64,000 nucleotides of DNA from Myxococcales bacterium (GCA_016712525.1 JADJQX010000001.1:806001-870000); one strand, 5' to 3'; positions 26,584-34,739 are shown, counted from the stretch's first letter. Numbers and translations: made by a program. Notes: generated from the sequence alone by a model not told the origin.

Positions 26584-26841
26584 AGCGGGGACGTCGGGGC
26601 CGGCGGGATGGCGAGAGGAGATCCGACCGACGAGAGGCGCTAGAGGACCTCCATCGCCCCCGGCAGCTTCCATTCATCGACGGTGCCGTGGCGTAGTGGC
26701 AGCCGAGCCCGCACGCGCCGAGTAAACCGCTCGGAGAGCCGCGAAAGCCGCCTCGCAAGGCTTCCCGCGTCGACGCTCTCGGGAGCACGCTGCTAGCCGG
26801 ACGTCGGTGCTGGCGCGCGCCGGGTAGCGCTGCGCCGTGCG

Positions 26842-27195
26842 CTACTTGGGAGCGGGCGCCGCCGACGCGGAGGGAGCCACGGAGGGCGCGCCGTCGGTCG
26901 AGATGGGAGAGTTCAGAACAGCCCCTCCGATGTCCGTGCCCCACTTGTAGGTCCCACGCTTTCCACAGCCGCGCGCCCCAAAGGTCGCGTCGTAGGAGGA
27001 GATCGTGACGACTTCAATTTTCTCTTCTGGGCAGTTGAGGTCGAACGCCGCCCTAGCACGAACCGCACCCGTCCGGTCGCAGCCAACGGCGCCCAGAAGG
27101 ACAACGAGGCATACGCCGTTGGCCGGCAACGCCCGAAATCGGCCTAGCAGTGCGGGGAAACGGAGCGAAAAGCGCGACAAATATGCCAGGTACAT
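26842..27195 (-). CDS. Small lipoprotein
   Basis: A 117-aa protein with lipobox 'AVGC' preceded by a hydrophobic stretch. The mature part has two further Cys pairs ('LNCPEEKIEVVTI...FGARGCGKRGTYKW' region). A Ser/Ala/Pro tail ends the protein. Resembles the small 'CP-K-I/V' lipoproteins common in Polyangia; role unknown. Confidence 0.65.
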   Translation of the reverse strand: MYLAYLSRFSLRFPALLGRFRALPANGVCLVVLLGAVGCDRTGAVRARAAFDLNCPEEKIEVVTISSYDATFGARGCGKRGTYKWGTDIGGAVLNSPISTDGAPSVAPSASAAPAPK

Positions 27196-27295
27196 GTTTT
27201 CTCCGAGGGGACCTCAGGGCGCCCATCGTCTCGTGAGAGGCGCGACCTCGGATATGTCGCACACTTTCTTTTCGGAGCCACGCAGAAGGAGAGGT

Positions 27296-27315
27296 CCGAC
27301 CGACGTTGGCGCCAA
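27296..27315 (-). repeat. Family B repeat copy
   Basis: On the minus strand it reads TTGGCGCCAACGTCGGTCGG, differing by two bases from the core beside the RAYT gene. It lies between the small lipoprotein and the Tat-exported protein gene. A shorter half-copy (GATCCGACCGACG) lies at 26620-26632. Confidence 0.7.
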
Positions 27316-27347
27316 CGAGCGAAGACAGGCGAGCGTCCAAGCGCCCG

Positions 27348-27881
27348 CTACCGCGCGAGGCCCGCTGCACGGCGAACGGCTGCGATGCCCGCCGGCGTCA
27401 CCGGGCCTTCCACACGCGCGAGCACACGCACCGTCTCGCCGGGCTTCGGCGCAAGGTGCACCTGAACGACGATCTCCTTGTTCGCTGGAAACCCGAGGAT
27501 CGGGCGGAACACCTCGCCCTTCCAATCGCAGAGGATCGGCAGTCGTGGAGAGATGGCGCGGAGGTTCTTTCGAACGGAGCCTCGAGGTACGAAGAACGGG
27601 AGGGCGTCGAGATCGGCGATGCCGAAGAGCGCAAGATCCGCGCCGAGGCGCGCAAACCACTCGCCGATCCGATCGCCGGTGTTCCGCTGGTCTCCCCCCA
27701 CGATCACCACCGGTGTCCTCGCGTACACGGAAGCTTGGGTGTGGGTGCGCTCGAACTGATCGGAGAGAGAGAAGGCCGGCGAAGCCATCGCGAGCCGAGG
27801 CGCGCCGAGCACCAACCCGAGACCGAGACCGAGACCACCCCCGAGCGTCGAACGTCGCGAGAGCTTGGGCAACGGGACCAT
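27348..27881 (-). CDS. Tat-exported thioredoxin-like fold protein (unassigned)
   Basis: A 177-aa protein with a twin-arginine-like signal ('SRRSTLGGGLGLGLGL'). The mature region ('FSLSDQFERTHTQASVYARTPVVIVGGDQRN', then 'LGADLALFGIADLDALPF') has the layout of a thioredoxin/peroxiredoxin-like fold, but without an active-site CxxC, so redox catalysis is unlikely. ATG 27881 was chosen over ATG 27926 because it directly precedes the Tat signal. Confidence 0.6.
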   Translation of the reverse strand: MVPLPKLSRRSTLGGGLGLGLGLVLGAPRLAMASPAFSLSDQFERTHTQASVYARTPVVIVGGDQRNTGDRIGEWFARLGADLALFGIADLDALPFFVPRGSVRKNLRAISPRLPILCDWKGEVFRPILGFPANKEIVVQVHLAPKPGETVRVLARVEGPVTPAGIAAVRRAAGLAR

Positions 27882-28023
27882 GATCGCCAAGAGAGCATCG
27901 GGCGTGCCATCGCGTGGCGCGAGCACGCGTGCGACTCGGTCGCCACGACCTCGCGAACGAGCCCCAAAACGTCCCTGCCATGGAGAGGCTTATTTTCCAG
28001 GGTTTCGTGCCACTCGGCTCGTT

Positions 28024-28064
28024 CATTCCAGGCGCCTGGAAAATTTTTCCAGGCGCCTGGAATG
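28024..28064. repeat. Family A 41-bp double palindrome, copy 1
   Basis: Two copies of the 16-bp palindrome TTCCAGGCGCCTGGAA are separated by AATTT and flanked by CA and TG, for a 41-bp self-complementary unit. It sits in the divergent 336-bp intergenic region 27882-28217, which otherwise shows nothing I can identify. Confidence 0.9.
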
Positions 28065-28217
28065 GAACGGAGAACGAACGTCGAGGCGCCTCTTTCGTGC
28101 GGGGCCCGCCCGCGACATCGAGCCCTTCCCCCCGTGCCCCCTTCGAATCGCAGCTAAGAAGGCGGCCGAGAACGCGCCCCGAGGGAAGCTCCCTACGCGT
28201 CGCACGTAGCTCCGTGC

Positions 28218-28745
28218 ATGGGCGAAGCTCTCCCCCTCTTCGGGGTCTCACTCTTCTTTCTCCTCGCGATCGGCGGGGTCGTGGCGGTCGTGGTCACGAT
28301 GAACGGCCAAACGCGCAAGCACCAAACGGCGATCTGGCAAGCGTTTGCGCAGAGGTACGGGGGCATGTTTCGCGCCGGATCCGGGGCGTTCGGCGGCCAC
28401 GAGATCCGCTTCGCTCTCGCGCACACGCACGTGGTCGTTCGCACCACCATGGTCTCGGTGATGGAGGCGATCGGCTCGCCGTACTTCTCGGACGGTGGGA
28501 CGTACACGCTCGTCTCGGGCGCGCACCCCCACCGTGGCGGGCCCACCCTCAAGGTGCAGGGCCCCATGGCGCGTACGCTGCCGGGAGCGGTCGGAGAGGC
28601 TGGAGCCCATCTCCCACCAGGGGCCGTCGTCGTCTCCTCGGCGACCGAGGCCACGGTCGTCTTTCCCGGCGCCGTGATGAACGAGCACATGCTCTGGGCC
28701 GGGCTCTCCGTCGTCGCGGCGCTCACCGCGAACCCTCGGGACTGA
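28218..28745 (+). CDS. Membrane-anchored protein of unknown function
   Basis: A 175-aa protein with one N-terminal membrane helix (about 5-28), followed by 'IWQAFAQRYGGMF', which resembles the start of a small conserved cytoplasmic domain. Not recognised further. First of two genes reading into the PAP2 phosphatase. Confidence 0.65.
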   Translation: MGEALPLFGVSLFFLLAIGGVVAVVVTMNGQTRKHQTAIWQAFAQRYGGMFRAGSGAFGGHEIRFALAHTHVVVRTTMVSVMEAIGSPYFSDGGTYTLVSGAHPHRGGPTLKVQGPMARTLPGAVGEAGAHLPPGAVVVSSATEATVVFPGAVMNEHMLWAGLSVVAALTANPRD

Positions 28746-28918
28746 CAGCCCGCGCACGCATGGACGCGCCCGCGTCTCCGTGGCACGGTCTCCACCATGT
28801 TCGGCGACGGCTTCGTGAACGGGACGCTCGCCAGGAGCCCCATGACGCGCGCCACGCCATGCACGACCACCGCCATAGGCGCGCCAAGAGGGATCCAGAA
28901 GGACCGGGGGAAGGCGCC

Positions 28919-29800
28919 GTGAGCGCGCGTGTTCGTGGATCGAGCTCGGGGTGGGCTGCGTGGCTCGTCGGCGCTTCCGTCGCCGTCTCGGCAACGCTCG
29001 TCGCCTCCAACGCGGCGGCGTGCGAGCCGAGGACGGCTGCGCTCGAAGGATACGGGGAGCTCCCGCTGCCCACGGACCGGCTCGGGTGCAACCTCGTCGA
29101 CGCTGCCACGGGTGAGAACCTCCTCTTCTACGGCGCGGCGGTGCTCTCGACGATGGAGCTCTCCGCGTCCGGCGCCGACCACGAGATCCGCGTCTTCGTC
29201 GAGGAGAGGCTCGGGACGCGCGGCTTCTCGGATTTCACCGTGTCGCTGGGGTACTACGGCCTCCCCGCGATGGGAGCGCTCGTCTATGCGACCGGGCTCG
29301 TCGCGCGCGACACCAAGCTCACCGGAGCCGGAGCCGCGGCGCTGCAAGCCATGACCGTGACCTTCGCGACCACCGTGCTCCTCAAGGGGCTCACGGGGCG
29401 CCCCTTCCCGAACCACGGGGGGCACCCCGAGTCCCCGGATCGCCTCCTCCACCCGGAGTGGGCCCGCGAGTGGCGGGGACCTCTGCTCGAGAACAGCGCG
29501 TGGCCCTCGGGGCACACCTCGGTCGCCGTCGCGCTCGCGTCGTCGCTCGTGTCGTACTACGCCGACGTCCCTTGGCTCCCGTGGGTGCTCTATCCCGGCG
29601 CGGCGAGCATCGCGTTCGGCATGATGAGCGGCGCGCACCACTGGGCCTCCGACGTCGTGGCCGGCGCCCTCATGGGGCACGCGATCGGAGCCTCGATCGG
29701 GGCCGACTTTCGACGCATGCATGATGCACGCGTCGGGAGACCACGGGTCGCGCTCGTCCCCTTCGGGACGGCCGGTCTCGCCTTGGCCGGCGCGTTCTGA
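28919..29800 (+). CDS. PAP2-family phosphatase
   Basis: A 293-aa membrane protein from GTG 28919. The acid-phosphatase motifs are present in order: K and RP in 'LLKGLTGRPFP', 'PSGHTS' with the catalytic His, and 'GAHHWASDV' with His and Asp. An N-terminal signal or helix precedes a Cys-containing segment. PAP2 enzymes dephosphorylate lipid phosphates such as undecaprenyl pyrophosphate or phosphatidic acid. No ATG fits in frame near the N-terminus. Confidence 0.85.
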   Translation: MSARVRGSSSGWAAWLVGASVAVSATLVASNAAACEPRTAALEGYGELPLPTDRLGCNLVDAATGENLLFYGAAVLSTMELSASGADHEIRVFVEERLGTRGFSDFTVSLGYYGLPAMGALVYATGLVARDTKLTGAGAAALQAMTVTFATTVLLKGLTGRPFPNHGGHPESPDRLLHPEWAREWRGPLLENSAWPSGHTSVAVALASSLVSYYADVPWLPWVLYPGAASIAFGMMSGAHHWASDVVAGALMGHAIGASIGADFRRMHDARVGRPRVALVPFGTAGLALAGAF

Positions 29801-29821
29801 GGCACGCTCGAGAGAGCACGC

Positions 29822-30757
29822 TCACACGAGCGCGGCGAGCCTCGCGAGATCGACGTTCGACCCGCACACGAGCACACCGACACGCTCTCCCTTCTCGGGG
29901 CGATAGACTCCTTCGATCAACGCCGCGAGGGCCGTCGCGCCGCCGGGCTCCGTGGCCGCGCGCACACCCAACCACAAACGCCGCTGCGCCTCGACGATGG
30001 CCGCGTCGGGCACGAGCACGACGTCGTCGAGGTACGCCGCGCACGTCTCGTAGACACGCGAGAACACGTTTCGCGCGCCGAGCGAGTCGGCCGCGACGGA
30101 CTCGACCGAGACGTCGACGGGGCCACCCGCGCGGAGGGCTGCGTGGAGAGCGCACGACCCCTCGGGCTCGACCGCGACGACCTTCACCTCGCGCTCGAAC
30201 CACCGCGCGATCCCGGCGACGAGACCGCCACCTCCCGAAGCGACGAGCACGGTGTCGAGGCCCCGGGTGCGCGCCTCCCACTCCGCGCCCACCGTGCCTT
30301 GACCGGCGATGGTCTCCCACGCGTCGTACGCGTGCACGGAGAGCGCTCCCTCCTTAGCCGCGTAGGCCTCGCACGCCTCGAGCGCGTCGGCGTAGCGCGC
30401 GCCACCCACCACGAGCTCCGCACCCGCTTCTCGAATGCGCGCGACCTTCGCGGGCGAGGAGATCTCCGGGACGAAGATGCGAGCGCGGTGCCCGAGACGG
30501 CTCGCTGCGTGAGCGACGGCGACCCCGTGATTTCCCCCGGACGCGGCGCAGACTCCGGACGACGGGACAGGGTGGGACAAGAGCGTGTTGAAGGCCCCCC
30601 GTGGCTTGAACGTGCCCGTCACCTGGAGGAGCTCGAGCTTCAGCTCCACGTCGAACGCGAGCCCGAGGTCGTCTCCGCGGACGGCGAGGAGCGGCGTCTC
30701 GCGGACGTGGGGGCGAATGCGCGCGCGCGCCGCCTCGATGTCGGCCTTCGTGATCAT
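29822..30757 (-). CDS. Threonine/serine dehydratase-like PLP enzyme
   Basis: A 311-aa fold-type II PLP protein. The cofactor Lys lies in 'TGTFKPRGAFN', the phosphate-binding loop in 'SGGGGLVAGIA', and 'SGGNHGVAVA' binds the substrate carboxylate. It matches catabolic threonine dehydratase or serine racemase length, with no ACT regulatory domain. Predicted to deaminate L-Thr/L-Ser to 2-oxo acids, or to racemise serine. It is convergent with the PAP2 gene. Confidence 0.85.
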   Translation of the reverse strand: MITKADIEAARARIRPHVRETPLLAVRGDDLGLAFDVELKLELLQVTGTFKPRGAFNTLLSHPVPSSGVCAASGGNHGVAVAHAASRLGHRARIFVPEISSPAKVARIREAGAELVVGGARYADALEACEAYAAKEGALSVHAYDAWETIAGQGTVGAEWEARTRGLDTVLVASGGGGLVAGIARWFEREVKVVAVEPEGSCALHAALRAGGPVDVSVESVAADSLGARNVFSRVYETCAAYLDDVVLVPDAAIVEAQRRLWLGVRAATEPGGATALAALIEGVYRPEKGERVGVLVCGSNVDLARLAALV

Positions 30758-30803
30758 GAACGATCGATACCAGAGGTCGCAGGGCGACGGGGCGGCGGAC
30801 CGC

Positions 30804-31010
30804 TCACTCGCACGAGAGCTGCGAGGTGTGCACGAACGCCGGGTCCGCGGCGGTGCCCCAGTCCTTCCCGCCGAGGCGGAAGGACACGGCGTACCACGCG
30901 CCCTCCGCGCGCGTCGCCTGCACCGAAGCGCCGGAGCTCAGCACCTTGACGATCGTGCCGTTGGGGGCGGAGCGCACGTTGGCAGACGCGGTGACGACCT
31001 TGCGCGACCC
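30804..31010 (-). pseudogene. Truncated SH3-domain protein (3' fragment)
   Basis: A C-terminal fragment of about 65 residues with a bacterial SH3 pattern: 'ASANVRSAPNGTIVKVLSSGASV' then 'WYAVSF...GWVH/VHTSQL' (here 'FVHTSQLSCE'). The 5' part with signal peptide is missing: upstream the frame runs into a 23-bp tandem duplication and the family B repeat at the RAYT gene. The element appears to have removed or displaced the gene start. Confidence 0.6.
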
Positions 31011-31046
31011 GGGGGGATCCGACTGCGCGACCCGGGGGGATCCGAC
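31001..31046. repeat. 23-bp perfect tandem duplication
   Basis: The 23-bp unit beginning TGCGCGACCCGGGGGGATCC occurs twice without a gap (31001-31023, 31024-31046). It lies exactly between the truncated SH3 gene and the family B repeat, and could mark the junction where the mobile element arrived. Confidence 0.85.
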
Positions 31047-31072
31047 CGACGTTGGCGCTAAGTACCTGAAAT
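31042..31072 (-). repeat. Family B repeat at the RAYT gene 3' end
   Basis: Minus-strand reading: TTTCAGGTAC, then TTAGCGCCAACGTCGGTCGG. It overlaps the RAYT stop codon. A degenerate upstream repeat unit lies within the last codons of the transposase (about 31073-31100, encoding 'FRELGVNV'), so the gene ends in two tandem repeat-like units. Confidence 0.75.
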
Positions 31073-31975
31073 GACATTGACGCCCAACTCGCGGAAGAGT
31101 CGCCACGTCCCCGCTGGGAAGAACACATCCCGCACTGCATTCCGCATGGCTCGCAACGCCTCCCGGTACGCCCCCAAGAACGCCGCGCGCTCCTTCATGG
31201 CATGTACCGCCATCTCGACGTTCCCACCGGCCGCAAAGCTCGGATTGCGCGCCCCCACCTTCTCGAACGACGACGCACGCGTCGTATGGGGCACCGCGAA
31301 GATCCACTCGAGCGACCGCACGAACTTCCCGGATTTCCGGGCCACGATGCGCGCCTTCTCCACCGCAGTGTTCACCGCGGACACGATACGCTCTCGCGCT
31401 CCCGCGTGCCCCGAGCTCGCCTCGAGCGCACGAGGCACCGTGATGGAAATCTCCACGTCGTCGGGCCAGCGCGTGTTCTTCGCGTCGAAGTAGAGTTCGG
31501 GACGCGAGACACGAATGGTTCGCGCCCCGATGTCCGTCGCCGCGAGCGTGACGCCCGGCCAATCCTCGGGGCTCGCGACGAGCCCCGCTTCGACCGCGTT
31601 GGCGAGCGTGTACCCGATCTTCTGAAGCACCGCGTCCTCACCATAGAGCGCGACGACGCTCGCTCCCTCGCGCGAAAAGACCTCCCCGGTCCACCCGCGC
31701 AGCACCTTGATGGCGTTCGCGAGGAGGCGATTTCGCTGCGAAAGGAAGTCTGGGAGCCTTCCTCGCGTATCGGTGAGCACCTCGTGGAGGTGGTTCGACA
31801 GCATCTGCACCGCGTGGATCTCGATGCCGAGCTCCGCCGCGAGGACGGCTGTCGCGTACCAATAGAACGCGAGCAAGATGCGTCGCTTGTCCGGGGTCAG
31901 AAGGAAGTAACGGCGCGTGGTCCTACGCGTGACGAGATAGGTGGTGCCCGGGACGATGCGGCGAGGGTTCGACAT
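31058..31975 (-). CDS. REP-associated tyrosine transposase (RAYT, Y1_Tnp family)
   Basis: A 305-aa HUH single-strand nuclease. The HUH pair is H62-L-H64 in 'MLSNHLHEVL', matching the family 'MPNHxH' block, and the nucleophile is predicted at Y122 in 'QKIGYTLANAVEAGLV'. The C-terminal 150 residues are less conserved. RAYTs are domesticated IS200/IS605 relatives that act on REP hairpins. ATG 31975 was chosen because the domain starts with 'PRRIVPGTTYLVTRRT'. An imperfect hairpin (CACTTTGTG...CACGAAGTG, 31990-32013) lies 15 bp upstream. Confidence 0.85.
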   Translation of the reverse strand: MSNPRRIVPGTTYLVTRRTTRRYFLLTPDKRRILLAFYWYATAVLAAELGIEIHAVQMLSNHLHEVLTDTRGRLPDFLSQRNRLLANAIKVLRGWTGEVFSREGASVVALYGEDAVLQKIGYTLANAVEAGLVASPEDWPGVTLAATDIGARTIRVSRPELYFDAKNTRWPDDVEISITVPRALEASSGHAGARERIVSAVNTAVEKARIVARKSGKFVRSLEWIFAVPHTTRASSFEKVGARNPSFAAGGNVEMAVHAMKERAAFLGAYREALRAMRNAVRDVFFPAGTWRLFRELGVNVISGT

Positions 31976-32040
31976 GCCCCGGCCCATTTCACTTTGTGGG
32001 CCAACACGAAGTGGCTTTATTTTAGGGGATTCGTGTGCGG

Positions 32041-32213
32041 CCAAGGTGGCCGGGCCACATTTCGGGGGTGGCCCGGCCAGGCCTTCGCCTGCTTTCGCGG
32101 AGTGGCATCAAGGCTCTGCTCGCATCCGCTGCCGTGCCGGCGATGAAGCTGTTCCCCTTGCGAGACTGGACCCTAAGTCCTTTCGCGAACTTGGCGTCAA
32201 CGTCGGTCGGATC
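32041..32213 (+). repeat. 173-bp direct repeat, first copy
   Basis: Nearly identical to 32347-32519 (306 bp apart), with only a few substitutions. It contains the strong hairpin at its start and ends in a family B unit, showing that hairpin and unit were duplicated together. Confidence 0.9.
32047..32079 (+). repeat. REP-like hairpin, copy 1
   Basis: TGGCCGGGCCAC (32047-32058) pairs perfectly with GTGGCCCGGCCA (32068-32079) around a 9-nt loop ATTTCGGGG. This 12-bp stem is the best candidate for the hairpin recognised by the adjacent RAYT. Confidence 0.75.
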
Positions 32214-32218
32214 TTCCG
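32168..32218 (+). repeat. Family B full unit, array copy 1
   Basis: Begins GGACCCTAAGTCC (itself a short inverted repeat) and continues TTTCGCGAAC, then the core TTGGCGTCAACGTCGGTCGG and ATCTTCCG. Confidence 0.85.
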
Positions 32219-32244
32219 CGGGATCTTCCGCGTCCGCGGCCACG

Positions 32245-32295
32245 GGACCCTAAGTCCTTTCGCGAACTTGGCGTCAACGTCGGTCGGATCTTCCG
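32245..32295 (+). repeat. Family B full unit, array copy 2
   Basis: Identical to the first unit over its 51 bp; the two starts are 77 bp apart. Confidence 0.85.
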
Positions 32296-32346
32296 GGATC
32301 TTCCGCCGTCCGCGTCCGCAGCCACGTCGGTCGGATCTTCCCGCGG

Positions 32347-32519
32347 CCGAGGTGGCCGGGCCACATTTCGGGGGTGGCTCGGCCAGGCCTTCGCCTGCTT
32401 TCGCGGAGTGGCATCAAGGCTCTGCTCGCATTCCCTGCCGTGCCGGCGATGAAGCTGTTCCCCTTGCGAGACTGGACCCTGAGTCCTTTCGCGAACTTGG
32501 CGTCAACGTCGGTCGGATC
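32347..32519 (+). repeat. 173-bp direct repeat, second copy
   Basis: Copy of 32041-32213 including the hairpin (32353-32385, one stem mismatch: GTGGCTCGGCC) and a family B unit at 32474-32519. Confidence 0.9.
32474..32519 (+). repeat. Family B unit, array copy 3
   Basis: GGACCCTGAGTCC variant of the unit, with the core unchanged. It ends at GGATC, after which the sequence changes to GAGCGAGG-type filler. Confidence 0.85.
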
Positions 32520-32575
32520 GAGCGAGGAGCGAGAGACGAGACGGTCGGATCGAGACGAGACTGGACCCCGAGACT

Positions 32576-32626
32576 GGACCCTGAGTCCTTCCGCGAACTT
32601 GGCGTCAACGTCGGTCGGATCTTCCC
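32576..32626 (+). repeat. Family B unit, array copy 4
   Basis: GGACCCTGAGTCC variant with TTCCGCGAAC, followed by the unchanged core and three trailing GGTCGGATCTTCC-type fragments up to 32703. Confidence 0.85.
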
Positions 32627-32732
32627 ATCGGTCGGATCTTCCTCTCTCTTCCTCTCGGTCGGATCTTCCTCCTCGTCCCCTCGTCCGTCGGTCGGCTCTT
32701 CCTCGTCCGCCACGACGCGCGCCACGCCGACC

Positions 32733-33509
32733 TCACCCCACGACGCGCGCGCGGTACTCCGACGGGCTCTCGCCGGCGATCTTCCGAAACGCCCGCGCGA
32801 ACGCGCCGAGGCTCTCGAACCCTACGCGGGGCGCGACGTCGGTCACGCGAGCCCGAGGCTCGGCGAGGGCCGCCATCGCCGCCAGCACACGCGCGCGTAC
32901 GAGGTAGTCGCGGAACGAGAGGCCCGTCTCGCCCACCAGGCGACGGTGAAGGGTCCGCACCGACACGCCGACCGCCCGCGCCACGTCGGACGCCGAGACC
33001 TCGGACGCGATATCGGCGCGGAGGATCTGCGTGGCACGGCGCACCTCGGGAGACTCCCCCGCCGGTAGCTCGAAGGGGCAAGGCGTCGAAGCCCACGTCC
33101 CCGCGAGCCGCGCCAGCAACGAGAACGTGTCTCGGCCGCAACCATCGAGCGGCACGTGGGCCTCGTAGCGCATGGCGAAGGCCACGAGCTCCCTGCCCAA
33201 CGGCGGGAGCACGAACACCGAGAACGAGCGCGGCACCCCTTCGAGCTTCGGCGAGAGGTAGATCGTGCGCAGCGACACCTCGGCGTCGGCGCGGACGCGA
33301 TGGACCATTCCCGCGGGGAGGAACGCGCAGCGCTCGCTCGGGAGGAGCCACGACCCCGCGTCGGTGAGGAGCGTGAGCACCCCACGGCTCGCGTAGAGGA
33401 GCTGGTGGCGCACGTGGGCGTGCGGCCGCGCGCGGATCTGCGGGTGGTCCTCGGCGATCGCGAAGCTTTCCGCGACCGCGCGCGCCTCGTCGACGTGCGC
33501 CCTAGCCAA
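32733..33509 (-). CDS. AraC-family transcriptional regulator
   Basis: A 258-aa regulator. The N-terminal cupin-like sensing domain has 'RPHAHVRHQLLYASRGVLTL', and the C-terminal pair of helix-turn-helices (about 165-255) has 'ARAVGVSVRTLHRRLVGETGLSFRDYL' and 'VTDVAPRVGFESLGAFARAFRKIAGESPSEYR'. The start is probably TTG 33509, with GAGGGCGG just upstream; no ATG fits the domain. The 3' end abuts the RAYT repeat array. Confidence 0.88.
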   Translation of the reverse strand: MARAHVDEARAVAESFAIAEDHPQIRARPHAHVRHQLLYASRGVLTLLTDAGSWLLPSERCAFLPAGMVHRVRADAEVSLRTIYLSPKLEGVPRSFSVFVLPPLGRELVAFAMRYEAHVPLDGCGRDTFSLLARLAGTWASTPCPFELPAGESPEVRRATQILRADIASEVSASDVARAVGVSVRTLHRRLVGETGLSFRDYLVRARVLAAMAALAEPRARVTDVAPRVGFESLGAFARAFRKIAGESPSEYRARVVG

Positions 33510-33536
33510 CGCCGCCCTCGGGAGCCCGAGCGCCCC

Positions 33537-34538
33537 TCATTCGCGCGCCTTGGAGAGCGCGAGCCCGTAGACCCCGTACTCGACCATGTACGGGAGAGCA
33601 TACGACGGAAATCGCTCGGAGAGCTTCACCGAGAGCGCCTTCCAGTGCGCGGTGCTCGCCTTCGGATCGGAGAGCTCCACCCGCCGCGAGCCGAGCGCCT
33701 TCACGTAGGCGCCCACGATGGTATCGGCGGCGTCGAGGTACGCGGTCTGCTCCTGCGTCGCGACCTCGCGCGGCAACACATCTCCACGACCTCCGTACAC
33801 GTCGACGTCCCCGAAGCGGGAGAGCTCGGCGAGGGCCCGCTTCCACGAGGCGAGGTCGGGTCGCGGCGCGCCGTCGACGATGCCGCCCTCGAGCCACGCG
33901 TGGGCTCGACCATGGACGAGATCACCGACGACGAGCGCCTTCGCCGCCGGTACGTAGGCCACGGTCTGCGTGCTCGAGACCCCCGCGTTCGTCAGCTCGT
34001 GGAGCTCCACGGCCACCCCCGTCACGGGCAGCCGGAAGCTCCCGTCGAACGTGACGTCGATCGTGGCGAGCGCGGGGTAGGTCTCCTCGGTGAAGCTGCG
34101 GGCGACCTGCGTGAAGTAGGCCTTTTTGTAGGCGTGCACGCCCGGAAGCGCCGCCGCCGTGCGCTTCGACGCGACGACCTTGGCGCCCTCACGACGAAAC
34201 ACCTCGGCGCCGTTGAACTTGTCCGGGTTCGGGTGCGTGACCACCACCCACGCGACCGGGGATCGTGTCTTCTTCCGGATCGACGCGAGCATCGATTCGG
34301 CGGCGGCGGGCGTGAACTGAGCGTCGAAGACGACGACCTCGCGGCCCGTGTCGAGCCAGTAGGCGTGGGTGTCGAAGCCCGCCGCGTCCGAGGTGTACGT
34401 CTCGAGCGAGACAGCGGCGACGACACCGTCCTCGGCGGAAGAAGGCACCGTCGAGGAGGCATCGGCGCTGCAGCCGAGCGAGAGCGAAGCGAGTGCCGCG
34501 AGGGAGACGAACGTGAGCGTGGAGAGGGAGCGGAGCAT
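33537..34538 (-). CDS. Metallo-beta-lactamase-fold lipoprotein with degenerate metal motif
   Basis: A 333-aa lipoprotein (lipobox 'LGC', C23). The MBL fold is seen from 'THAYWLDTGREVVVFDAQFTPAAAESML' and the 'VVGDLVHG' block. The canonical HxHxDH is 'THPNPDKFNG' (H102, N104, D106, K107), so two metal ligands are replaced. ATG 34538 is preceded by AAGGA. It is divergent from the ArsR/SRPBCC pair across about 200 bp and could be its regulatory target. The substrate is unknown. Confidence 0.8.
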   Translation of the reverse strand: MLRSLSTLTFVSLAALASLSLGCSADASSTVPSSAEDGVVAAVSLETYTSDAAGFDTHAYWLDTGREVVVFDAQFTPAAAESMLASIRKKTRSPVAWVVVTHPNPDKFNGAEVFRREGAKVVASKRTAAALPGVHAYKKAYFTQVARSFTEETYPALATIDVTFDGSFRLPVTGVAVELHELTNAGVSSTQTVAYVPAAKALVVGDLVHGRAHAWLEGGIVDGAPRPDLASWKRALAELSRFGDVDVYGGRGDVLPREVATQEQTAYLDAADTIVGAYVKALGSRRVELSDPKASTAHWKALSVKLSERFPSYALPYMVEYGVYGLALSKARE

Positions 34539-34703
34539 GAGGGATCCTTGGGTGGGGGTCGCGTTTCGACGGCCCCAAGGTGCGACGTCCAGGAGCGCGC
34601 GGCGCGCCCGGACGAGCCAGAGACCGATCCGCTCCGGCCACACGCGGACCTCCACCACGGCGCGAGGACCTCGAGCGCTGCCCCCACGCCGGACCGATCC
34701 GGC

Positions 34704-34732
34704 TTGCCAACGCATACACCGATCCATATATA
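34704..34732 (+). promoter_or_regulatory. Sigma70-like promoter of the arsR gene, probably leaderless
   Basis: TTGCCA (34704-34709), a 17-bp spacer and TATATA (34727-34732). The GTG start at 34740 lies only 7 nt after the -10, so the transcript would begin at or next to the start codon. No Shine-Dalgarno is present. Confidence 0.65.
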
Positions 34733-34739
34733 CACGCTC

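Larger units (their letters stand above)
31976..32732. repeat. RAYT-associated repeat array, no genes
   Basis: About 757 bp with no credible gene. It consists of an imperfect hairpin next to the transposase, two 173-bp direct repeats, four copies of the family B unit, and a terminal run of short GGTCGGATCTTCC fragments (32328, 32629, 32657, 32687). Open frames crossing it are low-complexity translations of repeats. Confidence 0.85.

Noticed and set aside
26681..26760. A tRNA-like stretch (GTGGCGTAGTGGCAG, D-arm-like)
   Set aside because: No acceptor stem and no T-arm (GGTTCGA) at the proper distance, so it is not a tRNA.
28024..28064. Family A palindrome as a coding sequence ('PGAWKIFPGAW')
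   Set aside because: At this and two other copies the frame is outside any real gene; only the copy at 54131 may be translated.
32168..32703. Possible CRISPR array (regularly occurring repeats)
   Set aside because: Units are 51 bp with irregular spacing, the intervals contain copies of the same repeat rather than unique spacers, and no cas genes are present. A RAYT transposase explains them.
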